37,120 nucleotides of DNA. Source: Zygnema cylindricum. Lineage: Eukaryota; Streptophyta; Zygnematophyceae; Zygnematales; Zygnemataceae. Numbering within the stretch: the first letter of the stretch is position 1; each line of letters opens with the position of its first letter. Positions 7,639-17,849 of this stretch are shown here, in pieces. The translations under genes and the position numbers were made by a program. The DNA lies in contig JBBHKE010000211.1 of NCBI GenBank assembly GCA_037447655.1, positions 1-37,120 on the forward strand, read 5' to 3'. The notes under the pieces are model-generated. The model saw only the letters and a program-made list of their open reading frames with translations, did not search any database and was not told where the DNA came from.

Positions 7639-7708
7639 TGTAGAAATTAATGTTTTTTTTTAGGTATATTCTAAGTTTAAAACTCGTAAACCAAAGACAG
7701 AAAAATAG
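7639..7708 (+). repeat. Cop1b 5' LTR, first piece
   Basis: It begins TGTAGAAATT and matches the first 70 bases of other Cop1 LTRs (t-a-t-t-t-t-c-t-a-a-g core). It is interrupted at 7708 by Cop1c; the LTR resumes at 14208. The join gives ...gaaaaatag/cagagg, the same as the uninterrupted Cop1a LTR near 5845-5856. Confidence 0.85.
7704..7708. repeat. Target-site duplication of Cop1c, left copy (aatag)
   Basis: Identical to 14203-14207 on the other side of the element. Confidence 0.9.
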
Positions 7709-8775
7709 TGCAACTCTGAGACCTCCATAGGACCTCAGAATAAGCAGCTCACACGAAGCCTCTAGGATAACCCTGACCCCTTTGTCTTTCAGCACGAATA
7801 ACCGCCACCATGGAAAACAAAAACTCTGTCGACCTTCACCTTTGTGAAGGCAAGACTCCCTTGAGTTGATAGCAAAAAGAATCTCTGAATTTGCTCCCCT
7901 GAGCAGTAAGTTATGGAGGGTCAAAGTTGACCTTTTGTATAGAAGCTCTCTGGGAGAGAGGGTCCTATCTACCAATTTTTCTAAGTCCTATCTCTCTCAC
8001 AAACTCTATCTCGTGATGTACGGAACAGATCATATTACAATTGCGTACATAATAGTACAGTTGCGGGTGTACTTTCTGTACGGAAAATGTACGACATGGC
8101 CTAAAAGTCGACACATGTCATATCCGGGTTCGGTCCCGTAATCCCCGGGGATGCCGCGATCCAACGTAATTTTGCCACGTGTCATCCGATGTGGCGATGA
8201 CCACAAACCGCCGAGATTCTTTTCCGCGATCTCGGCTTTCTTCTCGGTTGTCCGATTGAATGCAGATTTCAATCGTAGCCGTCATAAATACTTGCGCGGT
8301 ATTTGTTTCGTTAAAGAAATAAATGCGCGGTACTAGTTTCTTACACATACCGTAATCCGTACTTTAACATAACTGGATCTATGTATCCCATAAACAGTTG
8401 CAGTTAAATGAATTATCCTACGTAATAATATTTAAATAAATATCAAACCATATATCATATATCATTAGTCTTAGACTTAACGGCTAAGACTACCGGCTAC
8501 CGGCTAATTATCTTTTCGCTGGTACCAGAATCAAATCCCGGTTTCGACATCTATCCTTTTAGTAAATAAACTACTTATCGTATATAAACTAATCCATTTC
8601 TCGTAAACCTCTGGATAGCCAAGGTAGCCATGGCTCTAGCTTCTACTCAAACTTCCGAGTGACTGCGACAAGTGTGGGAGTTTGGAGAGAGAAGTTAAAG
8701 ATAGACTGCCTCGGCTTCTTTCTATATTTCTATTTAGACCTAGAAAATACTTTAAATGGACATTTAATTTCTACA
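7709..8775 (-). repeat. Cop1c 3' LTR (left in window)
   Basis: It reads TGTAGAAATT...TTGCA on the minus strand and pairs with 13136-14202. The reverse-strand landmarks are the terminal hairpin (near 7715-7745), leader hairpins (near 7835-7910), GTAC motifs (8020-8095), G-box ccacgtg (near 8173) and the T-arm-like tRNA remnant (near 8525-8545). Confidence 0.92.
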
Positions 8776-8788
8776 CTCCGCTTATTTT

Positions 8789-10425
8789 CTAGTCAATCTT
8801 TAATTTTAGACCACACTTCACCTTGCAGAAAATTAGCTTAAGGGAAGGCATAGGTTTGGTCATCATATCTGCTACCATCTCGCTATCTAGTCGGTACTCT
8901 AAACTGATTATTTTGTTTTCTACTTTCTCTCTAACAAAAATGAGTCTAATGTCTATGTGTTTGGCTTTAAAATGATGGTTAGGATTGGTAGAAATAGCGA
9001 TTGCTGCCTGATTATCACAAAAAAAATTCTGCACACCACTCTTAAGGTGACCAAGCTCACCAAACAAAGACTTGACCCACATCAATTCTTTTACAGCAGA
9101 GCAAGAGGCCATATACTCAGCCTCCATGGTGGACTGAGCAATAACCTTTTGCTGTTTGCTACTCCAACAGCAAGCCCCATCACCCACATATAATACATAT
9201 CTAGAAGTGCATCTCCTCATCGGAGCATCACCATAACTGGAATCACTCCAAGTAGTGATGTCAGTATTCTCGCCACCCAAATGCAACAATAGATCCCTAG
9301 TTCCTATCAAGTATCTAAGAACTCTCTTAGCTGCCTCCCAATCCCTCTTAGTGGGAACATTTAGACTTCTACTCAGCACTCCTACAGCTGCAGCTAAATC
9401 CGGCCGGGTACAATTCATAAAATAGATTAGACTTCCCACTACTTGTTTGTAAGGAATAGTCTGCATGAACTTCTGTTCTTCAGGAGATAATTCCTCGTCT
9501 AAGACTATGACTCTTTCTTCCTCACTCCCCTCACTTCCCTTCTTCAACTCCATTGGAGTTGTACAACTATTAGCTTTATCCATTTGAAATTTTTCAAGCA
9601 TGTTCCCTATTGCTTCGTTTTGAGTCAATCTTATAATTTTTCTTTTTCGGTCTCTCTCTACTTGAATTCCCAAAATATATTTTGCTTCCCCCATATCCTT
9701 CATTTCAAATCTCCCCTTAAGATCGGTTTTCAGTTTATTAATTTTTTCCATTGATTTACTTAAAACAAGCAAATCATCAACATAAATTGCAATAAATATA
9801 AAACCTTCCTCATCTTCGAAAACATAGATTGAGTGATCTGAGCTGATCCGGATATATCCCAGACCGGTAAGAAACTCATCAAGCTTCTTATTCCACTGTC
9901 GAGGCGCCTGTTTCAAACTATAAAGAGATTTAATCAGCCGGCATACCTTACTCTCCTCTCCTTCCTCCACAAACCCTTCGGGTTGTCGCATGAAGATCTC
10001 CTCTTCCAATTCTTTATGCAAAAATGTTGTCTTGATGTCCATCTGGTGCACCTCCATATCTTCCGCTGGTGCTAGACTGAGAAGTATGCGGACGGAGGGA
10101 AATCTGACGACTGGGGAAAAGGTTTCCTTGTAGTCAATTCCCTCCTTTTGTGTAAATCCCTTTGCCACTATCGGGCCTTATAATGCTCAATTGTGTTATC
10201 TGGGTTCAGTTTTAATTTGAAAACCCACTTACAACCGATTGGTTTTCGGTTAGGTGGACAATCCACCAGCTCCCAAGTATCGGCTGCCATAATTGAGGCC
10301 ATCTCCTCATTGATGGTTGTCTTCCACCGGTTCCTTTCTGGGCAAGTTACCGCCTCTCCATAAGTCTGAGGTTTATCTTGATGAGATAGTTTTGTTACCT
10401 TGTTATTAACCTGTTTTTCCTGCAA
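8789..10425 (-). pseudogene. Cop1c reverse transcriptase-RNase H
   Basis: The 459-codon frame 8789-10168 is uninterrupted. The preceding 10168-10425 carries the linker and the RT start (N-R-W, W-V-F-K-L-K-L-N-P, Y-K-A-R), one base short of being in frame. Visible are the motif A Asp (H-Q-M-D-I-K-T), L-K-Q-A-P-R-Q-W, catalytic Y-V-D-D at 9773-9784, and the RNase H acidic residues in W-S-D-S-S-Y, M-E-A-E-Y-M and F-C-D-N-Q-A-A. All catalytic residues look intact. The enzyme would copy element RNA to cDNA inside the particle. A single deletion at the YKAR/LVAKGF boundary is the main lesion. It ends just before the polypurine tract and 3' LTR. Confidence 0.92.
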
Positions 10426-10431
10426 TCTTTT

Positions 10432-11640
10432 GCTACTTCTCCTTCCCCCCTCAAAATCTGTGGCCGGAATAGATGGTTCTCGTAGGTTCTTTCGAACAAT
10501 CTCGGCTTCTCCTTTGTCCCTTCATTTCGAATCAGTTTCCACCACGTCTTCCGCTTCGGGTATAGTTGTCACTGGAGTTTCCGCAACCGAGTTCTTTTCG
10601 GTCTGATTTGTTCCTGCAAGAATGCCATCTTCTCTAAAACCTGGATAGTTAGGAAGTTCAAAGTCATCGGAATTTTCTGACTTAAATCTGATTTTTAGTG
10701 ACTTTGTATACTTGAAGGGATCCAGGGGCTTTCTTTCATCCATAACTACTAGATGCTTTACTAAGATTATATCTTCCCTTTTTAGATCATAAACTCTATA
10801 TCCTTTAACATCCTCACCATATCCTAATAAGTATCCCGGTTTTTCTTTAGGATCTAGCTTCCAATTAGATCGATCCGTATCTAGAGTGAATACTTGACTA
10901 CCGAAAACCTTTAAGTGAGATATGTCTGGTTTCCGGCCTGTCCATCTCTCATAAGGTGTTTGATCTTTTATAGCTGAAGTAAAAACTCTATTTTTGAGGT
11001 AATTAGCACAGTTCATTGCTTCGGCCTAAAACCTTTTTCCTATCTTCTTATCCGACAACATACTTCTAGCACTATCACTTAGTGTCTTATTTAATCTTTC
11101 AGTTACCCCATTCTGTTCTGGGTTTTCTGGAACTGTCTTTTGGTGTTGAACTCCATCTTCCCTCAGAAAATCATCAAACTGGTTAGAAGTATACTCTCCA
11201 CCATTGTCACTCCTTACTCTCTTCATTGGAGTATCATGGAGTTTTTCGCTCCATGTTTTATATTGTTAAAAACAATCCTGACCTTTTGACTTGTTTTTCA
11301 AAAAATACACCCTGGAATACTGAGACCAATCATCAGTGATAGTCATCATAAATCTCTTCCCCCTCGGTGAGGGCACTTTGGCCGGTCCCCAAATATCTGT
11401 GTGTACTAAATCTAGAATTTTTTCTCCCCTATAGGTGGTTGTTTTGGGAAAGGGCAATCTGTGTGCTTTACCTTGAGCACATCCACTACAATCACTTAGA
11501 TTCTCACTCTCACTGAACTAAATTCCTTCCACCACTCCCATCTTTTTCATCTCTCTTAGCTTATCTAGATTCACATGCCCAAGCCTCTTATGCCACATCA
11601 TTATATCATGAACACCAGCATAATAAAGTTTCTTCTTTTC
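10432..11640 (-). pseudogene. Cop1c integrase and linker (broken)
   Basis: Read on the minus strand: the zinc-binding H-x-x-x-x-H and C-S-G-C region (11640-11480), catalytic Asp in H-T-D-I-W-G-P, second Asp in S-D-N-G-G-E-Y, and Glu in T-E-R-L-N (about 11100). The C-terminal domain has T-P-Y-E-R-W-T-G-R-K-P-D, K-V-F-G-S and G-Y-R-V-Y-D-L. The catalytic triad is present. Stops occur after G-V-V-E-G-I, after G-Q-D-C-F and after I-G-K-R-F; the last is TAG for a Trp that is TGG in Cop1b and Cop1e. It inserts cDNA into the host genome, consistent with the 5-bp duplications seen. Confidence 0.9.
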
Positions 11641-12149
11641 ATTGCTTAAAATCAGCCTAAACATCCTTTGGCTACCTTTTTCAGCGGTGAAATAAACTTC
11701 CTCCTCAAAACTAGCAGTAAAGACTCCTTTCCTAGTGCTAGTATCAAAACCCTTATCATCTAATACAGACGTAGAGATGAGGTTTTTGTTCAGCTCCGGA
11801 ATAAACAGTTCATCAAAGAATGTAACTATGGATGTCTTTCCTTCTACCAACACTTTCAGATCTCCCGATCCTACAAGAGTAGTAGTGACTATCCTCCCAT
11901 CCCCGTACTTTATCTCTACGATGGGAATCTTTCTTATCTAAGTGAACAAGTGTTTATCGTTACACATGTGCATGGAGTCACTTAAATCTACAACCGAGCT
12001 TCACCTCCAGCCTGCTTCACCTTTCAATCCACCGAAAGCACATTTCTTCTTTCGTGGAATTTCTACCTCGTTTGTCGCTTCCAACTCCTCATCCATAGGA
12101 GGTCATCGTCCTCGTCTTCGGATTCCACCTCATGTACCTGTGTAAAAAG
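11590..12149 (-). pseudogene. Cop1c aspartic protease (active site lost)
   Basis: The frame downstream is recognisable (K-V-L-V-E-G-K-T-S-I, N-L-I-S-T-S-V-L, K-G-V-F-T-A, G-S-Q-R-M-F-R-L) and matches Cop1d and Cop1e. The active-site block around 11960-12000 reads D-L-S-D-S-M-H-M-C where those copies have D-S-G-A-S. Catalysis, the cleavage of the Gag-Pol polyprotein, is therefore not possible. Confidence 0.8.
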
Positions 12150-13131
12150 GGCCTTTTTCTTTCCTCTTGGGGTTCCACCGGTCTGCCCCTCCTTAACCAA
12201 GGCTCGGTTAGCTTAGTGCACTCCGCCATATAGTGCTCTGGTTTCTTACAAAAATGACATAAACCCTTGGGGGCCCTTGTTCCGAGCTCTTCGGTCTGAT
12301 TTTAGTGCTCCCCCCCTCCGTAATTTCTGACCGGTCTCCGAGAATCCTTGTTCCTCCAGTCGGTCCCAGTTGCCAAGGCTTGCCCACTCTTTCCTCCCCT
12401 TCGGATCTCTATTGTATTTTCCCGAACAAGAATCATTCCAACCACTGAGTTCCATATCCACCTTGAGTCGGACAAGTCCTGCACACGGCAGACTATGTTC
12501 TAGAACTTATCGGGTAACTTCATCAGTAAACAGTTAACCATTTTTTTTCACTAAAATCTTTTCCAGCACTCTCTAGCTCCATGAAAAGTGAAGCAAGCTC
12601 ATTGAAAAAATCCAACATCTTCCCCCCTTTGTATACATACTCCTTAACTTTCTCATCAGCGAACTGTTGTTGCTGAATCGTACCACTTCGGTACATCTCC
12701 ATAAGAGCCATCCAAAGATCGGATGCCATTTCTACCTTCAAATGAGGACATGCAAGTCCTTGAGTAAGATGGCGGAGGATGAAGTGCTTTGCCGCCATAT
12801 TGTTGAAGTCCCAAGTATCAGTATCATTCTCCACGTTCCTAGGAATAGGTGACATGAATGTTGAACCAGTTGTTATTGGTGTGGTCGTCTCCTTTTCTCT
12901 TCCTTTGTCCAACACCTCTCGTTCCTTTGTCTCCTCTGTTGAAGATGGATGTGCATCTCTAGTGAATTTGCCTCCTGTAAACCCTGGAGGTATCCCAAGA
13001 CAGGGTGGACGCCTCACCCGTCCGCTCACTATTCCCCAAAACCGTTTGTCACATAGAGCTCCTGTCATCATACTTTCCCACTATATAAAATCAGCTCCAT
13101 TGAATATGGGCACCCTAGATAGTGGGCCTAT
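12150..13131 (-). pseudogene. Cop1c gag (broken)
   Basis: The would-be start codon in the PBS is ATA (13131-13129). The frame continues I-G-P-L-S-R-V-P, F-N-G, a stop for Tyr/Trp, then 182 open codons (13071-12523) with F-W-G-I-V-S-G-R-V-R-R-P and the UBN2-like core (H-F-I-L-R-H-L-T-Q, M-E-M-Y-R-S-G-T-I-Q, K-M-L-D-F-F-N-E). A run of eight A on the coding strand (near 12541) throws the frame. The remainder has R-W-I-W-N-S-V-V-G-M-I-L-V and a complete zinc knuckle C-H-F-C-K-K-P-E-H-Y-M-A-E-C at 12218-12259. Confidence 0.88.
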
Positions 13132-13135
13132 AACC
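13121..13135 (-). promoter_or_regulatory. Cop1c primer-binding site
   Basis: On the minus strand it is GGTTATAGGCCCACT, two transitions from the family consensus. One of them destroys the ATG (to ATA) that serves as the gag start in other copies. Confidence 0.85.
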
Positions 13136-14202
13136 TGCAACTTAGTGACCTCCATAGGACCTCATAGTAAGCAACTCACACGAAGCCTCTAGGATAACCC
13201 TGACCCCTTTGTCTTTCAGCACGAATAACCGCCACCCTGGAAAACAAAAACTCTGTCGACCTTCACCTTTGTGAAGGTAAGACTCCCTTGAGTTGATAGC
13301 AAAAAGAATCTCTGAATTTACTCCCCTGAGCAGTAAGTTATGGAGGGTCAAAGTTGACCTTTTGTACAGAAGCTCTCTGGGAGAGAGGGTCCTATCTACC
13401 AATTTTTCTAAGTCCTATCTCTATCACAAACTCTATCTCCGACTGTACGAAACCAATTATATTACACTTGCGTACATAATAGTACAGTTGCGGGTGTACT
13501 TTCTGTACGGAAAATGTACGACATGGCCTAAAAGTCGACACATGTCATATCCGGGTTCGGTCCCGTAATCCCCGGGGATGCGGCGATCCAACGTTATTTT
13601 GCCACGTGTCATCTGATGTGGCGATGACCACAAACCAGCGAGATTCTTTTCCGCGATCTCGGCTTTCTTCTCGGCTGTCTGATTGAATGCAGATTTCAAT
13701 CGTAGCCGTCATAAATACTTGCGCGGTATTTGTTTCGTTAAAGAAATAAATGTGCGGTACTAATTTCTTACACATACCGTAATCCGTACTTTAACATAAC
13801 TGGATCTATGTATCCCATAAACAGTTGCAGTTAAATGAATTATCTTACGTTATAATATTTAAATAAATATCAAACCATATATCATATATCATTAGTCTTA
13901 GACTTAACGGCTAAGACTACCGGCTACCGGCTACCTATCTTTTCGCTGGTACCAGAATCAAATCCCGGTTTTGACATCTATCCTTTTAGTAAATAAACTA
14001 CTTATCGGTATATAAACTAATCCATTTCTCGTAAACCTCTGGATAGCCAAGGTAGCCATGGTTGTAGCTTCTACTCCTACTTCCTTGTGACTGCGACAAG
14101 TGTGGAAGTTTGGAGAGAGAAGTTAGCGATAGACTGCCTCGGCTTCTTTTGTATTTTAATTTAGACCTAGAAAATACTTAAAAGGAACCTTCAATTTCTA
14201 CA
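13136..14202 (-). repeat. Cop1c 5' LTR (right in window)
   Basis: It is the same length as 7709-8775 and differs at scattered bases, mostly single substitutions. The PBS adjoins at 13135 and the target duplication at 14203. Its promoter would drive transcription leftwards. Confidence 0.92.
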
Positions 14203-14207
14203 AATAG
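14203..14207. repeat. Target-site duplication of Cop1c, right copy (aatag)
   Basis: Matches 7704-7708. Confidence 0.9.
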
Positions 14208-15159
14208 CAGAGGTAGTCTGCCTCTAACTCCTCTCTCAAGCCCCCACATTTGTCGTAGTCATTGAAGGCTAGAGAGGGAGCCAGAGCCATGGCTGCCTAA
14301 AGCTTCCTAAAGAGAGAGACATTCGACCCTTGGTAGATTTTTCGAAAAGACTGACAGACCCAAGATTTGATCCTGGTACTTGCTGACCGTCAAAGTAGCC
14401 GTTAGCTTTCTCCTATAGTCTAGGACCAGTGCTGATATATATAGGGTACAATAACTACTTAAACACAAACAAGTTAGGAATTTCATTTAACATAATGAAA
14501 AGATTCGTATAACATAGAATTGGTTATGTATAGTACGGATTAGAGTACCGCACGAAACAAATATATCGCACATTTGTTTCAACGGACAAAGTTAAAAGTC
14601 GGTTCTAATTGGACGGCCATGATAGGAGCCGATATCACGGAGTGGACGTTTTGGCGGTTTTTGGTCGCCACAACACCAAGGGACACGTGGCGACGTCTCA
14701 TTTGCTTGCGGCATCTCTAGAGAATTTTAGAGCGAGTTAGGATGTGGCAGGCGTCACCTCTTTGGCCATGTCGTCCAATGGCCGTACAGAAAGTACTTCG
14801 ACACCGGTACCTTTGTGTACGAAACACTCTTTTGATTGGTGTTGTACGCTAGTAGTAGAGGGATAAAATAGGGGTTTTAGACTTAGTAAAATCGGAGGTA
14901 GGCAGCCTCTCTTCTAGAATGCTTGTCTACAAATAAGACATCTTTGACCTTTAATAATTTACTGCTCCGTGGAGCAAATTCGAAGATTCTTTTTGCTATC
15001 GACTCAAGGGAGTCTTCTCTTCACAAAGGTGAAGGTGGTCAAAGATTTTCTCTGCCAAGGTGACATTTATTCTTGTTGAAACACAAAGGGGTCAGGGATA
15101 TCCTAGGGGCTTCGTGTGAGCTACCTACTTTGAGAACCAATGGAGGTCTCAAAGTTGCA
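14208..15159 (+). repeat. Cop1b 5' LTR, second piece
   Basis: It continues the LTR begun at 7639; the total is about 1022 bp. It shows G-box cacgtggc near 14683, GTAC motifs around 14780-14850, a dimeric hairpin series (gactc/gagtc 15001-15014, cttcac/gtgaag 15019-15034), and the terminal hairpin ACTTTGAGA/TCTCAAAGT (15127-15135 and 15147-15155). The end is gttgca at 15159. Its partner is the truncated LTR at 32277-32966. Confidence 0.9.
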
Positions 15160-15174
15160 GGGTATGAGCCCACC
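15160..15174 (+). promoter_or_regulatory. Cop1b primer-binding site
   Basis: gggtatgagcccacc has two mismatches to the consensus. The embedded ATG (15164-15166) opens the gag frame M-S-P-P-S-R-V-P. Confidence 0.8.
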
Positions 15175-16180
15175 CTCAAGGGTGCCCATCTTTTATGGAG
15201 TTGGCTTCATATACTGGTGAGTATGATGACAAGAGCTTTATGTGAAAAAAGGTTTTCGCGGGTAGTGAGTGGACGAGTGAGGCGTCCATCCAGTTCAGCC
15301 ATTCCTCTAAGGTTTGGAAGAAAAAGGTTTACGAGAAAAGCAGATCCTGCTCCACCGGAGGATTCGGAGGACGCGGAGAGCATTGTGATGGAAAAAGGGA
15401 AAGACAAGGAGACAGTTACAAAAATAGCAACACCTATCGCAACCTGTTAGCGTTCATGTTACCTATTCGAAGGAATGAGGAGAATGACGTTGATTCATGA
15501 GACTACAACAATATGGCGGCAAAGCACTTCATTCTCCGCCATATTACTCAAGAATTTGTATCTCTTCATTTGCAGGTAGAAAGGGCATCCGATTTGTGGA
15601 TTGCCGTCATAGAGAGGTACCGGAGTGGTACTATTCAGCAACAACAATTGGCTGATCAAAAGATAGATGCATATGCATACAAAGGACGAAAGATGCTAGA
15701 CTTTTATAATGAGATTGCAACCCTTTTCATGGAACTAGAGAGTGTTAGACAAGTAAAAACAGAAAAGATGAAGGTAAACTGTCTGCTCATAAAGTTACCC
15801 GATGACTACGAGAACATAGTCCACCGTGTGCAGGATTTGCCGGACTAAAGGTGGATTTGGAATTCTGTGGTAGGGATGATTCTCGTTCGAGAGAATACGA
15901 TAGAGATCCGGAGGGGAGGAAAAAGTGGACAAGCTTTGGCAGCCGGGACCGATTGGAGGAACAAGGATCCCAAAAAAGTAGGTTGGAAACTATGGAGAAG
16001 GAGGATAGAGAAATCAATCCGATGAGTCGAGACTGAGGGTCTTAAAGGGGTTGTGTCATTTTTGCAAGAAACCATGACACTATATGGCGGAGTGTCCTAA
16101 GCTAACCGAACTTTAGTTAAAAGAGGGGCAGGCCGGTGGACCTCCGAGAAGAGAGAAAAATGCCCTTGTGATGCATGTGC
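15164..16180 (+). pseudogene. Cop1b gag (broken, cut by Cop1d)
   Basis: The N-terminus from the PBS ATG soon meets stops. The second part is open at 15226-15450 (R-V-V-S-G-R-V-R-R-P-S). The core at 15513-15848 (M-A-A-K-H-F-I-L-R-H-I-T-Q, R-Y-R-S-G-T-I-Q-Q-Q-Q-L-A-D-Q, L-P-D-D-Y-E-N-I-V) is closest to Cop1c. The zinc knuckle at about 16052-16093 reads C-H-F-C-K-K-P-stop-H-Y-M-A-E-C, Gly being replaced by TGA. Gag stops abruptly at 16180, where the Cop1d 5' LTR begins. Confidence 0.85.
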
Positions 16181-16799
16181 TCTTGAAATTACTAGATTTA
16201 TGAAGTGTTTTCTAGATCTAAACAGGTTAGTGAAAACAGAAAAGCGCAAGCAGTCTGTCTCCACCCTTTCCCTCTATCCCCCATACTTGTTGTAGTCACT
16301 GAAAGAAAGAGAGGGTGGTGGAGCCATAGCTGCCATGGCTCCTTAGGCAGGTCAGAAGAAGTGACATAAGTCACTTTTAAACAAAGGTTGAGTCCGGCAG
16401 GACTCAAACCTCCGACCAGCAAAGTGAGGCGTAGCCATCAGCCTTAGCCAGTCTCTTGGTGAAGGTCGTTAGAGTACATGGGGTATGATTAGAATTTAAA
16501 TATGTCATAGTTCACTAATCTGATTAACAAAATTACGCCATGGCTCCTTAGGCAGGTCAAAAAAAGTGACATAAGTCACTTTTAACAAAATGGTTGAGTC
16601 CGGCAGGACTCAAACCTCCGACCAGCAAAGCGAGGCGTAACCATCAGCCTTAGCCAGTCTCTTGGTGAAGGTCGTTAGAGTACATGGGGTATGATTAGGA
16701 TTTAAATATGTCAGAGTTCACTAATCTGATTAACAAAATTACGGACAAGTAACATAGAAACAAACTGGATTACACTGTGAACATAAAACCGCACGAAAT
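16181..16799 (+). repeat. Cop1d 5' LTR, first piece, with 205-bp tandem duplication
   Basis: It starts tcttgaaattactag, equivalent to TGTTGAAATTACTAG at 29176, with the second base changed. It carries a two-copy tandem repeat and a TTGAGTCC/GGACTCAA hairpin (16388-16395 with 16400-16407). It is interrupted after gaaat (16795-16799) by Cop1e. Confidence 0.9.
16333..16743 (+). repeat. 205-bp tandem duplication within the Cop1d 5' LTR
   Basis: Unit 1 starts at 16333 and unit 2 at 16538; both begin ccatggctccttaggcaggt and end near aacaaaattacg. The 3' LTR of the same element (29176-30183) has one unit only, so the duplication arose after or during insertion. Confidence 0.9.
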
Positions 16800-17834
16800 T
16801 GTTGAAATTCGGTAGATTTATATAGTATTATCTAGGTCTAAATATATCAGTATAAAAAGGAAAAAAAAGGGCGGACAACCTGCCTCCACCTTCTCTCTCT
16901 AGCCACCATACTTGTTGTAGTCACTGAAGGATACAGAGAGTGGTTGGACCATGGCTGCCTTAGTTCAACAGGCAATTATTTTTAGTAGGTTACTAAAAAG
17001 ATACTTGACGCACCCAGGATTTGATCATGGTACCTGTTGTTCGTCAAATTGGCCGGTAGCGGTCAGCTTTATCCTAGTCTAAGACCAGTGCTAAATGCTA
17101 TAGGGTTTGATAGATATTTATTTATTTATGAGCAAACTAATTCATTTAACTGAAACTATATACGACGTGCATGGATACAGTTTTGTAAAGTACGGAGTAC
17201 GGTACGATTTCCAAAAAGATATCGCGCATTTTGTTTCGTCAGCAAAACAAATATCGCGCAAGTATTTATGACGGCTGAGATTTCATTTTGGATGTTATCC
17301 AACGGCACACATCGTCGCCAAGATCCCGGAGTGGTAACTTTGGCTTTTTGTCACATGGCATGACCTGGCGCCAAGTGGAGAGATGAAAATTGGTCGCGGG
17401 AATTTCGAGGAACCTATGGACGAGTAAAAAAGGGGCACGCGTCCACATAATGGCCTTGTCGTACATTGGTCGTACAAAAGGTACACTGACAGTTGTACTT
17501 TTTGGTACGGTACAGTAATGTGATTGGTCCGTACCTCAGTAGATAGGAGTTATTAGAGGGATTCATGACTTGGTGTTTTTGAGATACGGTCACCTCTCCC
17601 CTTGAGGGTTTGTATAAAATAGGCATCTTTGCCACCCCATAACTTATCGGCTGGTTGGCCGTTTACAGTGATTCTTTTTGATACAGACTCAGAAGAGTCC
17701 ACACTGCAAAAGGGTGCAGTCAAGCTGTCAGTTTGCCTTCTTGGGCAGAAGTGGTTGTGGCTTGAAGTGGGTTGGTTAAAAATTATCTAGAGGCTTCCTG
17801 AATTTTGTAGTCCAATGGACAACACAGAATTACA
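16800..17834 (+). repeat. Cop1e 5' LTR
   Basis: It runs from TGTTGAAATT to ATTACA. Seven GTAC motifs lie at about 17458-17535, an ATTGG (inverted CCAAT) at 17522-17526, TATAAAA at 17613-17619, leader hairpins at 17686-17699 and 17704-17719, and the terminal hairpin AATTTTGT/ACAGAATT at 17801-17808 and 17824-17831. Confidence 0.92.
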
Positions 17835-17849
17835 GGTTATGGGCCCACC
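17835..17849 (+). promoter_or_regulatory. Cop1e primer-binding site (perfect consensus)
   Basis: ggttatgggcccacc is identical over 15 nt to the complement of the plant initiator tRNA-Met anticodon arm. The gag ATG is bases 17839-17841. Confidence 0.9.

Larger units (their letters stand above)
7709..14202 (-). mobile_element. Cop1c: complete-length copia element, reverse strand
   Basis: A 6494-bp element with two LTRs of equal length (1067 bp each, 7709-8775 and 13136-14202), a PBS, gag, PR, INT, RT and RNase H, flanked by a perfect 5-bp duplication aatag (7704-7708 and 14203-14207). It is inserted into the 5' LTR of Cop1b. By eye the LTRs are about 95 percent identical. It is the best-preserved element here but is dead: it has several stops, a 1-nt deletion in RT, a broken protease motif, and ATA in place of the gag ATG. 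Confidence 0.95.

Noticed and set aside
7866-8141. A 91-codon frame repeated almost identically at 13293-13568
   Set aside because: Both lie at the same place in the two LTRs of Cop1c, antisense to the element. The similarity comes from the LTR pair, not from protein selection, and no such frame persists in other Cop1 LTRs.
12540-12550. Programmed frameshift at the A8 run in Cop1c gag
   Set aside because: Other copies have no A8 run and read straight through here, so it is better explained as a homopolymer indel.
16176-16180. tgtgc as a target-site duplication of Cop1d
   Set aside because: The right flank is cctcc, and the two flanks are different domains of Cop1b.
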